Source: Alterileibacterium massiliense (GTDB taxonomy: Bacteria; Bacillota; Clostridia; Peptostreptococcales; Anaerovoracaceae). From it: a stretch of DNA of 64,000 nt. The stretch lies in assembly GCF_900104645.1 (NCBI RefSeq), contig NZ_FNWE01000002.1:1-64000 (forward strand), read 5' to 3'. Below are positions 52,302-61,397 of this stretch, one piece after another; the first letter of the stretch is position 1; each line of letters begins with the position of its first letter. The translations under genes were made by a program, and so were the position numbers. The notes beneath the pieces are model-generated. The model saw only the letters and a program-made list of their open reading frames with translations, did not search any database and had not been told where the DNA came from.

Positions 52302-52817
52302 TTAATCATTTGCTACAGCTTCTGATTCAGGCATATTGTCGGCAATAGCCTTGAATGTTCTGACAACCTTTGAAATAGGTGCCTGTACGCTTCCAAGGAA
52401 GCGTGCAATGAGTTCTTCTCTTGATGGAATATCAGCAAGAGCTTCTACTCCAGCCTTATCATAGACCTTACCTTCAACAAATCCGCCCTTGAACTCCATT
52501 TTCTCAAAGTCCTTTATAGCTTTTTTGATGATTCTTGGTCCTGCCGTCGCATCATCTTCGCTTAGAGCAAATGCACTTGAACCCTTTAGGACATCTACAA
52601 GTCCTTCATATTCAGTCCCTTCGATAGCTCTCTTTACAAGCGAATTTTTGTAAACTTTGAACTTAACATCTGATTCTCTAAGCTGTTTACGAAGTTCATC
52701 AGCCTGAGATACTGTGATGCCAAGATAGTCTACGGCAACAATTGACACAGACTTGTCAAAATTAGCTCTGATTTCGTCTATGACAGCCTGTTTTGCTTTC
52801 TTTGCTTCTACAGACAT
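52302..52817 (-). CDS. rplJ: 50S ribosomal protein L10
   Basis: The 171-aa stalk base protein has the rRNA-binding N-terminal domain (VAVDYLGITVSQADELRKQLR) and a C-terminal helix for L12 dimers. It is preceded by an L10 leader RNA, through which the L10-L12 complex is expected to regulate rplJL. Confidence 0.98.
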   Translation of the reverse strand: MSVEAKKAKQAVIDEIRANFDKSVSIVAVDYLGITVSQADELRKQLRESDVKFKVYKNSLVKRAIEGTEYEGLVDVLKGSSAFALSEDDATAGPRIIKKAIKDFEKMEFKGGFVEGKVYDKAGVEALADIPSREELIARFLGSVQAPISKVVRTFKAIADNMPESEAVAND

Positions 52818-52881
52818 ATATTCTCCTTTCTTGGATTTTTAATCCATTATCTTCGTTCTTTCTCCACAAGATGGAGTAGGT

Positions 52882-52975
52882 ACAAAAACCTCGCTAAGGA
52901 CAGCGAGGTATTATATATTGTACCTCGGCGGGATATTAAGCTAATGCACCCGCTGTCTTAGGTTAGTATTCATAT
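52882..52975 (-). ncRNA. L10 leader RNA with attenuator
   Basis: Upstream of rplJ the minus strand reads CCTAAGACAGCGGGTGC, a spacer and CCCGCCGAGG, the typical L10-binding leader that mimics 23S rRNA. It is followed by an intrinsic-terminator-like hairpin CCTCGC-N8-GCGAGG with TTTTTGT (52882-52908). The GCCGAGG of the leader and the terminator arm share bases that could compete. Attenuation by L10-L12 is described for the B. subtilis rplJL operon. Confidence 0.85.
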
Positions 52976-53027
52976 TCTTTAATTATTTGATTTTTTCAAA
53001 TCGTCTAAGCTTATTTGATCTTCTATT

Positions 53028-53720
53028 CTATACGAATGATGCAACATTCAGCTTAACTCCAGGTCCCATTGTAGAAGCCATTGTTACACTTCTAAAATAT
53101 TGTCCCTTTGCAGCTGCTGGCTTAGCTTTAGCGATTGCTGAGATGATTGTATTGATGTTCTCAACAAGCTTTGCTTCTTCAAATGAGCTTTTTCCAACTG
53201 TTACATGAATGATGTTTGCTTTATCGAGTCTGTACTCAACCTTTCCTGCTTTAACTTCCTCAATGGCTTTTGCAACATCCATTGTAACCGTTCCTGCCTT
53301 AGGGTTAGGCATGAGTCCCTTAGGTCCGAGAACTCTACCAAGTCTACCAACAACGCCCATCATATCTGGTGTTGCTATTACTGAGTCGAACTCAAACCAA
53401 TTCTCTTTCTGAATCTTCTCTGCCATGTCCTCAGCCCCAACATAGTCCGCACCTGCCTCAGATGCTTCATCTGCCTTAGGCCCCTTTGCAAATACGAGGA
53501 CTTTCTTTGTCTTTCCTGTTCCATGTGGAAGAACGATAGCTCCTCTAACCTGCTGGTCTGCGTGTCTTCCGTCAACGCCCAGTCTTATGTGAAGTTCAAC
53601 GCTTTCATCAAATTTTGCACCGGACATCTCTTTTACTTTCTTTACGGCTTCTGTGATGTCATATGCTTCAGACTTTTCACGCTTTTCTGCCGCAAGATTA
53701 TACCTTTTGCTTCTTTTCAT
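53028..53720 (-). CDS. rplA: 50S ribosomal protein L1
   Basis: The 230-aa L1 stalk protein and translational repressor is full length, with the conserved [10 protein letters not shown] segment near residue 125 and an N terminus [14 protein letters not shown]. It follows rplK by 44 bp, a spacer that holds a probable L1-binding site. Confidence 0.98.
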   Translation of the reverse strand: MKRSKRYNLAAEKREKSEAYDITEAVKKVKEMSGAKFDESVELHIRLGVDGRHADQQVRGAIVLPHGTGKTKKVLVFAKGPKADEASEAGADYVGAEDMAEKIQKENWFEFDSVIATPDMMGVVGRLGRVLGPKGLMPNPKAGTVTMDVAKAIEEVKAGKVEYRLDKANIIHVTVGKSSFEEAKLVENINTIISAIAKAKPAAAKGQYFRSVTMASTMGPGVKLNVASFV

Positions 53721-53733
53721 TAATATCCTCCTT

Positions 53734-53760
53734 GTGGTTCAACCGGCATATGCCTCCCAC
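53734..53760 (-). promoter_or_regulatory. Probable L1-binding site in the rplK-rplA spacer
   Basis: On the minus strand GTGGGAGG and, 15 nt later, CCAC form the short stem with asymmetric loop that L1 recognises in its mRNA and in 23S rRNA. It precedes the rplA ribosome site AGGAGG directly, the position for translational autoregulation. Confidence 0.6.
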
Positions 53761-53764
53761 CAGA

Positions 53765-54190
53765 TTATTCTTCTACAGTAATTCCCATGCTTCTTGCTGT
53801 ACCCTTTATAAGGTTCATAGCTGACTCAATTGATGCTGCGTTTAAATCAGGCATCTTTGTCTTTGCAATCTCTTCAACCTGTGCAAGTGTTATCGATGCA
53901 ACCTTGTTCTTGTTAGGTTCACCGGAAGCCTTGTCTATGCCTGCCGCTTTCTTAATAAGAACCGGTGCAGGTGGCGTCTTGCATATGAATGAAAATGATC
54001 TGTCAGCATAAACAGTTATGACTACCGGAATTGTAAGTCCACTCTGATCTGAAGTCTTTGCATTGAACTGCTTGCAAAAATCCATGATGTTCACACCGTG
54101 CTGACCAAGTGCAGGACCTACAGGTGGTGCAGGTGTTGCTGCTCCAGCAGGAATCTGTAGCTTGATATATCCTTCAATCTTTTTCGCCAT
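53765..54190 (-). CDS. rplK: 50S ribosomal protein L11
   Basis: The 141-aa GTPase-centre protein has the conserved [21 protein letters not shown] terminus and a rRNA-binding C-terminal domain ([14 protein letters not shown]). It lies between nusG and rplA in the standard order. Confidence 0.99.
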   Translation of the reverse strand: MAKKIEGYIKLQIPAGAATPAPPVGPALGQHGVNIMDFCKQFNAKTSDQSGLTIPVVITVYADRSFSFICKTPPAPVLIKKAAGIDKASGEPNKNKVASITLAQVEEIAKTKMPDLNAASIESAMNLIKGTARSMGITVEE

Positions 54191-54206
54191 ACAAATTCTC
54201 TCCTTT

Positions 54207-54803
54207 CTATATTATTTTGTTCACCTGTGGAAATTCTAACTCCACCGGTGTATCTCTCCCGAACATCGAAACCTTTGCCTTAACAATTTGCTTCTCGGGA
54301 TTGATTTCTTCAACAATGCCTACTTGACCTTCAAATGGCCCGCCTATAATCCTTATAGCGTCGCCAATCTCTACATCAATATCTATACGCATTTTCTCTA
54401 CTCCCATTCTTACCACTTCTTCTTTTGTAAGTGGGATAGGGTTAGAACCGTGACCGACAAAACCTGTAACGCCTTCAGTATTTCTGACGAGGTACCAAGT
54501 TTCGTTATTCACTATCATCTTTATTACAACATAACCGGGATAGAGCTTTCTCGTCTTAACTTTTTTCTGACCCTCGGAATTAATTTCAATTCTTTCTTCG
54601 GTCGGAATGTTTACTTCGAGAATCTGATCTTGCATCCCTCTATATTCAACCATCTTGTCGATGTTGGTCTTAACTTTATTCTCATATCCGGAATAAGTAT
54701 GAACTACATACCACTTAGGAGTTCCATCACCTCTAAGACCCTCACCCTCAAGTGGTGATAGAGATGCACTTATATCTTTTTCTTTTTCATTTATATCCGT
54801 CAT
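54207..54803 (-). CDS. nusG: Transcription termination/antitermination protein NusG
   Basis: The 198-aa factor has the NGN domain starting [15 protein letters not shown] and a C-terminal KOW domain ([20 protein letters not shown]). The ATG at 54803 has AGGAGG upstream. About 27 residues precede the usual start of the NGN domain and contain [12 protein letters not shown], an extension rather longer than in most NusG proteins. It binds RNA polymerase and the ribosome and is co-transcribed with secE. Confidence 0.97.
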   Translation of the reverse strand: MTDINEKEKDISASLSPLEGEGLRGDGTPKWYVVHTYSGYENKVKTNIDKMVEYRGMQDQILEVNIPTEERIEINSEGQKKVKTRKLYPGYVVIKMIVNNETWYLVRNTEGVTGFVGHGSNPIPLTKEEVVRMGVEKMRIDIDVEIGDAIRIIGGPFEGQVGIVEEINPEKQIVKAKVSMFGRDTPVELEFPQVNKII

Positions 54804-54843
54804 TAGTGACCTCCTTCTCACGCGGGATAATAGGGTCAGCGAA

Positions 54844-55122
54844 TTATGATAATGTTATTCCAAGCAGATGTTTTAGTGCTGCGAGGAAGCCCGTATCGAT
54901 AAGCCAAAAAGCAACTGCAAATATTCCTACTGCAACAAATACTGCAATTGTATCCGTAACGAGTTCATCTCTTGTAGGCCATACAACCTTGCTAAGTTCC
55001 TGCTTTACACCCTTAAAGAAATTGAGAAATCCCTTTTTCCCAGATGTAGAAGCATTTTGTGTAGCCTTTCTATTAACTTGTTTCTGCTTTCCCTTAGCAG
55101 TATTCCTGTTCTTATTTGCCAT
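54844..55122 (-). CDS. secE: Preprotein translocase subunit SecE
   Basis: The 92-aa protein has a basic, Asn/Lys-rich N-terminal third, an amphipathic segment GVKQELSKVVWPTRDE and a single C-terminal membrane span, the minimal single-span SecE of Gram-positive bacteria. It is between rpmG and nusG. Confidence 0.96.
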   Translation of the reverse strand: MANKNRNTAKGKQKQVNRKATQNASTSGKKGFLNFFKGVKQELSKVVWPTRDELVTDTIAVFVAVGIFAVAFWLIDTGFLAALKHLLGITLS

Positions 55123-55142
55123 TGTTTACTCCAGTATTAAAA

Positions 55143-55292
55143 TTATTTAGTTTCCTTATGAAGAGTTTCCTTGCCACAGAATTTGCAATATTTCATTAGT
55201 TCAATTCTGTCCGGTGTATTCTTCTTATTCTTCATTGTGTTGTAGTTCCTTTGCTTGCATTCAGTACAAGCCAGAGTTACCTTCGTTCTCAC
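55143..55292 (-). CDS. rpmG: 50S ribosomal protein L33
   Basis: A 49-aa zinc-ribbon-type L33: GTG start, then [16 protein letters not shown] and a C-terminal [14 protein letters not shown], giving the two CxxC pairs of the zinc-binding form. AGGAGG lies 8 nt before the GTG. First gene of the rpmG-secE-nusG transcript; too short to show in length-filtered gene lists. Confidence 0.95.
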   Translation of the reverse strand: MRTKVTLACTECKQRNYNTMKNKKNTPDRIELMKYCKFCGKETLHKETK

Positions 55293-55375
55293 GCTTCCGT
55301 CCTCCTACTCAAAGTTATCAATTCTTGATTGTTATATCCTGCATATCTTTTGCATATCTTTATTTAACTCAAATC

Positions 55376-55399
55376 CAGAGCGGTTTACCTACCGCTCTG
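55376..55399. promoter_or_regulatory. Hairpin in the rpmG leader
   Basis: CAGAGCGGT and ACCGCTCTG form a perfect 9-bp stem with a 6-nt loop, about 20 nt downstream of the predicted transcription start and 85 nt before rpmG. No U tract follows on the minus strand, so it is more likely a stability or binding element than a terminator. Confidence 0.5.
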
Positions 55400-55426
55400 T
55401 ATAAATTTCGCTAAAGTTGCCCATAT

Positions 55427-55455
55427 ATAATACTCCGAGCCTGTGTCAAAGTCAA
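55427..55455 (-). promoter_or_regulatory. Promoter of rpmG-secE-nusG-rpl operon
   Basis: On the minus strand TTGACT (55450-55455), 17 nt and TATTAT (55427-55432). It begins just past the stop codon of the 3D-domain protein gene and gives a leader of about 130 nt. Confidence 0.78.
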
Positions 55456-55461
55456 GGAATT

Positions 55462-56457
55462 TTACCAATTAGTTGCAATATCTATTTGTGTTGGATTTCT
55501 CGATGCAAATCCTCCGGTGTCAGCGACAATACCGATGCCCATAGATGTTGTAACAAGGGTTCCACGAGGTCTTAAATTGAGATTGGCAGCAACCAATATG
55601 AATCTGCCGAGCATCTTAGCTCCATCTTCTCTTATATGGTATGGATAATTTGCTTCGTCATATCCCATGCCCCTCATTATGCTGACAACACTCGACATAT
55701 CGAGATTATAATAGGTTTCTTTCCCTGATGGGCCCTCTTGTGCACCTCTTGATGCAGAAAGTGGCAAGCCTCTCCAGTTAGGATTGATAATGCTCTTTGC
55801 CGCCTTTGCCTTTATCTCCTCTTCCTCTTTCCGCTTAGCTTCCTCAGCTTCTTTTTTATCTATGTATGCTATTCCTACTTCTTTAGCCTGACTTCCAAAA
55901 TCATTTAACGCCTTTGGTGCCGTCTTAGACATCATCTTATATGCTTTGCTCGCCCTCTTGTATTCCTCAATATTATTGCTTCCGATCTTATGTGCAATGA
56001 TTAATTCCATCGCAAAAACCAAAATTCCTACTATTATGAATATTAAAATTTGTTTTTTACTAAGCGAGCTCAACCTTAATTTTATAGATTTTAGAATTTT
56101 GCCTACCTTTGTTTTGATTATATTTTTAAAATTTGGGCGGGTTCTATTTGAGTGAGTTTTGTTTAATTGCGTTTTATTTAAGTGAGTTTTATTTAGCTTG
56201 GCTTTATTTAAATGCGTTTTAAAATTTAACTTTTTTAAAGAAAATCCTTTGCTTTTTATATCCCCTGTTATATCCTCTGCTTTATTTTTTTCGCCAGTAT
56301 TGGTAGGTTTGCCAGTGTCTCTTGGCTCGCCATCATCTTTACCCTTTATCCTTAATATTTTACACGAAAAATGGCTATGCTTTGACAGCCCACCTTTCGA
56401 CACAGCATAATCGAAGAATTTGCTCGCATTTAATTGCTTTCTTTTTTCATTTTGCAT
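55462..56457 (-). CDS. 3D-domain protein with repetitive basic N terminus
   Basis: The 331-aa protein has a basic cytoplasmic N-terminal half containing four to five imperfect LNKTH/LNKAK pentapeptides (residues about 76-105), one membrane span (about 138-160), a Lys/Glu coiled coil (EEAKRKEEEEIKAKAAK near 215) and a C-terminal 3D (Asp-Asp-Asp) barrel with ADTGG and IDIATNW acids. 3D domains occur in MltA-like lytic transglycosylases and Rpf/YabE-type wall enzymes, so this is a probable membrane-anchored peptidoglycan-acting protein. AAAGGA precedes the ATG. It ends the proS-to-patatin gene run. Confidence 0.78.
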   Translation of the reverse strand: MQNEKRKQLNASKFFDYAVSKGGLSKHSHFSCKILRIKGKDDGEPRDTGKPTNTGEKNKAEDITGDIKSKGFSLKKLNFKTHLNKAKLNKTHLNKTQLNKTHSNRTRPNFKNIIKTKVGKILKSIKLRLSSLSKKQILIFIIVGILVFAMELIIAHKIGSNNIEEYKRASKAYKMMSKTAPKALNDFGSQAKEVGIAYIDKKEAEEAKRKEEEEIKAKAAKSIINPNWRGLPLSASRGAQEGPSGKETYYNLDMSSVVSIMRGMGYDEANYPYHIREDGAKMLGRFILVAANLNLRPRGTLVTTSMGIGIVADTGGFASRNPTQIDIATNW

Positions 56458-56505
56458 AAAAATCCTTTACGAGCCTTGCACAAAATCATCTACGCCAGCT
56501 TTGGT

Positions 56506-57339
56506 TTATATAAAATCTCTAATCTTCTCAGCATCGCTTACCCCGTAGCTGTAGAGCTTTTCCATGGCATCACGATCTCTTTTGAGAGTTGTCATTCCCT
56601 CAATGTCCTTTGGAGCAAGTATCAATGCCTTGCCATCTTTTTCAAGCTCCTTCACCTGATCCATTTGGAAATTATACAGATCCGCCCTTCTCATAACTCT
56701 CTTTGCTACTTCCGGATAATGTCTTTCTAATAATTTTGCAGAGATTTCATCATCTTTGCTATCACGATAATAGTCTCGCGGTCTTGTCAATATAACGACC
56801 ACCTTGTCACAGCCTGCGTCAAAAGCCTTCTTAAAAGGTATTGGATCGCTGATTCCGCCGTCATAATAACCGTTTCCATCAATGTCGCAGGGACGCTCTA
56901 TAAGTGGCAAGCATCCTGAAGCCATTATAACCCTGTAGTTATCCTGAGAAATATCATCATTCGTAAAATAAATCGGAGCCCCTGTTTCAACTTCAGTTGC
57001 AACGAACAAAGCCCTTTTATCGCTTTTAGCAAAGGTATCATAATCTATCGGATCTTCGCCGTCGCTATTGCTGAGAGTTCCATATATGTAATCATATCCT
57101 ATGAAGCTTCCATTTTTTATGAGATTTCGGGCTCCCATATACTCATCTCTAAATGTGTATTCCGTATAAAACCTGTAATTTCTGCCCGGTTGATTTGCGA
57201 TATATGATATTATATTTGCCGCTCCTGCACTAACTCCAACGCAAAAATCAAAATTTATAGCATTGCCCATGCAAAAGTCAAAAACTCCTGCACCATATAC
57301 ATCTCGCAAGCCTCCGCCTACATCTACTACTCCTATCAT
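56506..57339 (-). CDS. Patatin-like phospholipase family protein
   Basis: A 277-aa lipid acyl hydrolase-type protein with an oxyanion-hole glycine motif (VDVGGGLRDVYGAGV), nucleophile elbow GVSAG (Ser near residue 37) and the catalytic aspartate in DGGISDP near 165. It resembles the YjjU group of bacterial patatins. No signal peptide, so it acts on cytoplasmic-side membrane lipids. Its ATG overlaps the rlmB stop (ATGA), so it is translationally coupled. Confidence 0.9.
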   Translation of the reverse strand: MIGVVDVGGGLRDVYGAGVFDFCMGNAINFDFCVGVSAGAANIISYIANQPGRNYRFYTEYTFRDEYMGARNLIKNGSFIGYDYIYGTLSNSDGEDPIDYDTFAKSDKRALFVATEVETGAPIYFTNDDISQDNYRVIMASGCLPLIERPCDIDGNGYYDGGISDPIPFKKAFDAGCDKVVVILTRPRDYYRDSKDDEISAKLLERHYPEVAKRVMRRADLYNFQMDQVKELEKDGKALILAPKDIEGMTTLKRDRDAMEKLYSYGVSDAEKIRDFI

Positions 57340-58109
57340 ATATTATCCTGCCTTCTCCTGCGTCTTATCTCATACATCACAATTGCTGCTGCATTTGACG
57401 CGTTAAGTGAATTTATCTTGCCCTGCATAGGTATTGATATGGTAAAATCGCATTTTTCTTTTATAAGCCTACTTATTCCCTTGCCCTCGTTTCCGATGAC
57501 AATTGCAACAGAACCATCTAGGTTATTGCTTTCAAAAAAATTCTCTCCATTCATGTCGCAGGCTGCAATCCATACACCGCTTTCCTTTAATTCATCTATT
57601 GTCCTTCCTATGTTTGTGACCCTAGCAATTTTGATATTCTCAATTGCACCAGCTGATGTTTTATAAACCGTAGGAGTAATGCCACAAGACCTATTTTTTG
57701 AAATAATAATTCCATCCGCACCGACGCATTCAGAAGTCCTAGCTATCGCACCAAAATTATGAGGGTCCTCAATGCCGTCAAGAATTATAATAAATGGTTC
57801 TTCGCCTTTTATTCTAGCTTCTTCTAAGATAGCTTGTACGCTAGAATACTCATACGGCTTCGTTACCGCAAAAACACCTTGGTGATTATCCTTTCCTATT
57901 CTTTCATCAATTTCTTCCTTTGAAATTGTATTTACCCTAATTCCTCTCCTGCCTGCCAAAATTCCAATTTCATTAGCTAGGTCACTTCTGCTGCTAGAGA
58001 TATATACCTCTTTAACCTCTCTGTTGCCCTTTAGTAGCTCAATAACTGGATTTTTGCCAATAACAATTGAGTCATCTTGATATTTTTTTTGCTTATTATT
58101 CTTTTTCAA
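57336..58109 (-). CDS. rlmB: 23S rRNA (guanosine-2'-O-)-methyltransferase RlmB
   Basis: A 257-aa SpoU/TrmH-family enzyme with an N-terminal L30e-like substrate-binding domain (IVIGKNPVIELLKG) and a knotted SAM-binding domain with motifs NFGAIARTSE, VIGNEGKGIS and LNASNAAAI. It methylates G2251 of 23S rRNA (E. coli numbering). Its neighbours cysS and mrnC are the usual Firmicutes cluster partners. Confidence 0.93.
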   Translation of the reverse strand: MKKNNKQKKYQDDSIVIGKNPVIELLKGNREVKEVYISSSRSDLANEIGILAGRRGIRVNTISKEEIDERIGKDNHQGVFAVTKPYEYSSVQAILEEARIKGEEPFIIILDGIEDPHNFGAIARTSECVGADGIIISKNRSCGITPTVYKTSAGAIENIKIARVTNIGRTIDELKESGVWIAACDMNGENFFESNNLDGSVAIVIGNEGKGISRLIKEKCDFTISIPMQGKINSLNASNAAAIVMYEIRRRRRQDNI

Positions 58110-58205
58110 GCCCTGTCTACCTGCTAAGCCATCGCTCTTTCTATGCTCTTTTTATACTCTTTCTTTGTTTTTTATTTATGCCTTTTATATTTTTATTTTA
58201 TTCTT

Positions 58206-58703
58206 TTATTTTATCTTTTTATTCTCATAGACAAGGAACTGGTATCTTATCCCATTTTCCTCGTGAATTTCGCTCTTTTCTGTAACTTTAAAGTCCTCAT
58301 CTTCATCGAGGTTTACCATAAACCTATCAGCATTTAAGTCCTCGTAAATCTTAGTAACATAGCATTTACTGCATTTTTTATAAAATTTCTTGTATATGCT
58401 CTCTCCGCCTATAATAAAGATGTCATCTTCCTTAATATTTTTGAGCAAATTATCTAGCTCCTCATCTGTATGAATTATCTCACATCTTTCCGCTGAGAAA
58501 TTCTCATTTCTGCTCAAAACATAATTTTTCCTATTCGGAAGCCCTCTACCATTAGGCATACTTTCAATAGTCTTTCTTCCCATCACTACCGTCTTACCGG
58601 TTGTTTTCTCCTTAAAATATGCTAGGTCGCCGGATATATGGGTGAGCAAATCTCCATCTCTTCCAATTCCCCATTTTTCATCGACTGCAACTATTAAATT
58701 CAT
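58206..58703 (-). CDS. dfrA: Dihydrofolate reductase
   Basis: A 165-aa DHFR with the start MNLIVAVDEKWGIGRDG, MGRKTIESMP for NADPH binding and FIIGGESIYKKF. It regenerates tetrahydrofolate consumed by thymidylate synthase. An ATG four codons upstream (58715) is equally in frame; 58703 is taken because the family begins there and GGTGA precedes it. It lies directly behind thyA. Confidence 0.95.
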   Translation of the reverse strand: MNLIVAVDEKWGIGRDGDLLTHISGDLAYFKEKTTGKTVVMGRKTIESMPNGRGLPNRKNYVLSRNENFSAERCEIIHTDEELDNLLKNIKEDDIFIIGGESIYKKFYKKCSKCYVTKIYEDLNADRFMVNLDEDEDFKVTEKSEIHEENGIRYQFLVYENKKIK

Positions 58704-58721
58704 ATTTTCACCCATTCACTC

Positions 58722-59552
58722 TCATATAGCAATTGGAATATTCTTTATCTGCTTTCCATGCTCATAATTTTCTACAATCAAATCCTCTTTTTTAAAATCG
58801 TAAAAATTCTTAATGTCCTTGTTTAGGCTGACCTTTGGTGCCGGATAGCTTGGTCTTCTTATCAGTTCTTTTATAATATCTATATGTCTGTCATAGATGT
58901 GTGCATCTGATATAACATGGACAAGCTCGCCCGCCTTAAGTCCGCTAACCTGTGCAAACATCATCAAGAGGAGTGAATATTGAACCACATTCCAGTTGTT
59001 TGCCGCAAGAATATCCTGTGAACGCTGGTTTAAAATTCCATTCAGAGTATCCCCTTTTACATTAAATGTCATGCTGTAGGCACAAGGCTCTAAATTCATC
59101 TCGCTCAAGTCGTCAAAATTATATATATTTGTCATAATTCTCCTTGAATACCTGTCATTTTCAAGAAGCCATAGCACATTATCTACCTGATCCATCTCGC
59201 CTTGCTTGAATTTATATTTTTTCCCAAGCTGGTATCCATACGCCTTTCCTATTGAGCCTGTTTCATCCGCCCAAGAATCCCATATGTGACTTTCTAGGTC
59301 TTTTACATTGTTTGATTTTTTCTGCCAAATCCAAAGCAGTTCATCAAAGGCAAGCTTAATTGCCGTAGGTCTTAGCGTAAGTGCAGGAAATTCTTCTTCA
59401 AGATTATACCTATTTACGACGCCAAAATTCTTTATCGTATGTGCGGGCGTACCATCTTCCCAGTGCGGTCTAACCTTTTGTCCCTCTGTGCTAAACCCGT
59501 TATCTATAATGTCTTGACACATTTTTATAAAAAGTTCATCAGCTTTACTCAT
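58722..59552 (-). CDS. thyA: Thymidylate synthase
   Basis: A 276-aa ThyA with the catalytic cysteine in LEPCAY near residue 157, RSQD for phosphate binding and HIYDRH near 220. The RSxD motif has RSQDILAANNWN rather than the common RSCDLGLGVPFN, so it belongs to the divergent, phage-like group of thymidylate synthases. It converts dUMP to dTMP with methylene-tetrahydrofolate, and is followed by dfrA. Confidence 0.94.
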   Translation of the reverse strand: MSKADELFIKMCQDIIDNGFSTEGQKVRPHWEDGTPAHTIKNFGVVNRYNLEEEFPALTLRPTAIKLAFDELLWIWQKKSNNVKDLESHIWDSWADETGSIGKAYGYQLGKKYKFKQGEMDQVDNVLWLLENDRYSRRIMTNIYNFDDLSEMNLEPCAYSMTFNVKGDTLNGILNQRSQDILAANNWNVVQYSLLLMMFAQVSGLKAGELVHVISDAHIYDRHIDIIKELIRRPSYPAPKVSLNKDIKNFYDFKKEDLIVENYEHGKQIKNIPIAI

Positions 59553-59554
59553 AT

Positions 59555-59971
59555 CTACTCTCCATCAATTATATCAACTGCTATCTTAACGATTTCATCT
59601 ATCCTATCCATCTCACCTTTGAGATAAAGCTCTCCTATGAGTGCTTCAAACCCTGTTGCAAGCTTATATTCCACGGGGTCTGCTCCTCTCGGGTGTGAAC
59701 TGGTCTTGTGATTTCTCGCTCTTTTAACGAGGCTGAGTTCTTCATCAGATAAAAAATCCTTCATTAGGTTTTTAACCGCCGTCGCCTGTCCTCTCGCAGA
59801 AACATACCGCGTTGCCTTGCGGTGAAGATTATTAGCTCTTAGACTTTCTTCTCTATCTATTAGCATCTCCCTTATTTTTAATTCATATACTGCATCTCCG
59901 AGATATGCAAGCACGGTCGTATTTGTCGTGTTTGTCGTTTTTATATTATTTGTATCTACTATATCTGCCAA
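59555..59971 (-). CDS. mrnC: Mini-ribonuclease 3
   Basis: A 138-aa RNase III-like catalytic domain without double-stranded RNA-binding domain. The signature LAYLGDAVYELKIRE and the acidic GELYLKGEMDR segment are present. It matures 23S rRNA ends in Firmicutes. Two-base gaps to cysS and thyA show tight operon packing. Confidence 0.95.
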   Translation of the reverse strand: MADIVDTNNIKTTNTTNTTVLAYLGDAVYELKIREMLIDREESLRANNLHRKATRYVSARGQATAVKNLMKDFLSDEELSLVKRARNHKTSSHPRGADPVEYKLATGFEALIGELYLKGEMDRIDEIVKIAVDIIDGE

Positions 59972-59973
59972 TT

Positions 59974-61377
59974 TTAATCCTCATATATTATCTGCACACC
60001 TTGAGGCGTATCCTTGAGTGTTATTCCCATCTCAGCAAGCTCATCTCTTATCTCATCCGCCCTCGCATAATTCTTAGACTTTCTCGCTTCCTGTCTTTCG
60101 TCTACAAGCTTCTTAATTTTTTCATCTTCATGAGAACTATCTGACCTATTTTGCATTATTCCTATTATGTCACACAGATTTTGAATTTTCTCCTTTGCCT
60201 CTTTAGCATATTCCCTAGAAGCTCCAGCCTTAGAAATTATATTTGCGTGAGAAACCATTTCAAATATAGAAGCTATTGCGTCAGCTGTATTCAAATCATC
60301 ACTCATCGCATCTTCAAATTTTTGCTCAAGATTTCCGAAGTCTTTTAGGTCATTTTTTTCTGCATCTGTCATCTCATCATCGCCATTTTTAGCAAGAAAT
60401 TCTAAATTATCTATGGCATTTCTTATCCTGTCATATCCCTGCTTCACGCTATTCATTTCTGTGTCGCTGAAATTGATAGGATTTCTGTAGTGAACAGACA
60501 ATAAGAAAAATCTTATAAAATCTCCATCAAATTCTTTTCTTATATCCCTTACCGTGAAAAAATTTCCTAATGACTTAGACATTTTTACACCGTCTACGGT
60601 AATATATCCGTTGTGCATCCAGTATTTTGCAAAAGGTTCGCCGTTGCAAGCTTCGGATTGAGCAATTTCATTCTCGTGATGCGGGAAAATCAAATCCTGC
60701 CCGCCACCATGAATATCTATCGTTGGCCCGAGATGTTTTCTCGACATGGTTGAACATTCTATATGCCAGCCCGGTCTTCCCTTCCCCCAAGGCGAATCCC
60801 ACGCTATTTCACTCTCTTCCTTTTGTGCTTTCCAAAGTGCGAAATCAAGAGGATCTCTTTTTACTTCACCAATTGCTATACGGCTACCTGATTCCAAATC
60901 GTCAACTCTTTGATTAGAAAGCTTTCCATACTCTTTGAATTTTCTCGTAGCGTAGTAAACATCACCATCTGCCTCATAGGCATATCCCTTTGAAATAAGG
61001 GTTTTTATAAACTCGATGATGTCCTCGATATGCTCTGACACCTTAGGATGTATGTCCGCAGGAAGAACATTTAATGCCTCGGCATCGTCAAAATATTCTT
61101 TTATATATCTGCCAGATAGCTCCGTGGCAGAAACTCCTTCTTCCTTTGCCTTGTTGATTATCTTGTCGTCCACATCTGTAAAATTTTGGACAAATTTAAC
61201 ATCGTAACCAAGGTGGATTAAATATCTTCTAAGCGTGTCAAATACTACAAAGGGTCTCGCGTTACCTATGTGAAAATAATTGTAAACCGTAGGCCCGCAG
61301 GCATATATCTTAACTTTTCCATCTTCAAGAGGTGTAAACTCCTCTTTATTCCTAGTAAGCGTGTTGTAAATTTTCAT
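59974..61377 (-). CDS. cysS: Cysteinyl-tRNA synthetase
   Basis: The 467-aa class I synthetase has CGPTVYNYFHIGNARP (HIGH motif with the zinc Cys), WHIECS for zinc binding, HHENEIAQSEA and the KMSKSLGN loop near residue 265. Full length. It opens the cysS-mrnC-thyA-dfrA-rlmB group; no T-box leader is present because the gene follows chrA within 20 bp. Confidence 0.98.
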   Translation of the reverse strand: MKIYNTLTRNKEEFTPLEDGKVKIYACGPTVYNYFHIGNARPFVVFDTLRRYLIHLGYDVKFVQNFTDVDDKIINKAKEEGVSATELSGRYIKEYFDDAEALNVLPADIHPKVSEHIEDIIEFIKTLISKGYAYEADGDVYYATRKFKEYGKLSNQRVDDLESGSRIAIGEVKRDPLDFALWKAQKEESEIAWDSPWGKGRPGWHIECSTMSRKHLGPTIDIHGGGQDLIFPHHENEIAQSEACNGEPFAKYWMHNGYITVDGVKMSKSLGNFFTVRDIRKEFDGDFIRFFLLSVHYRNPINFSDTEMNSVKQGYDRIRNAIDNLEFLAKNGDDEMTDAEKNDLKDFGNLEQKFEDAMSDDLNTADAIASIFEMVSHANIISKAGASREYAKEAKEKIQNLCDIIGIMQNRSDSSHEDEKIKKLVDERQEARKSKNYARADEIRDELAEMGITLKDTPQGVQIIYED

Positions 61378-61397
61378 TCTTTTCTCCTATACTTTTG

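Noticed and set aside
55293-55461. tRNA-Trp gene near rpmG/secE, as in some bacteria
   Set aside because: No cloverleaf can be drawn; the space holds only a promoter and a single hairpin.
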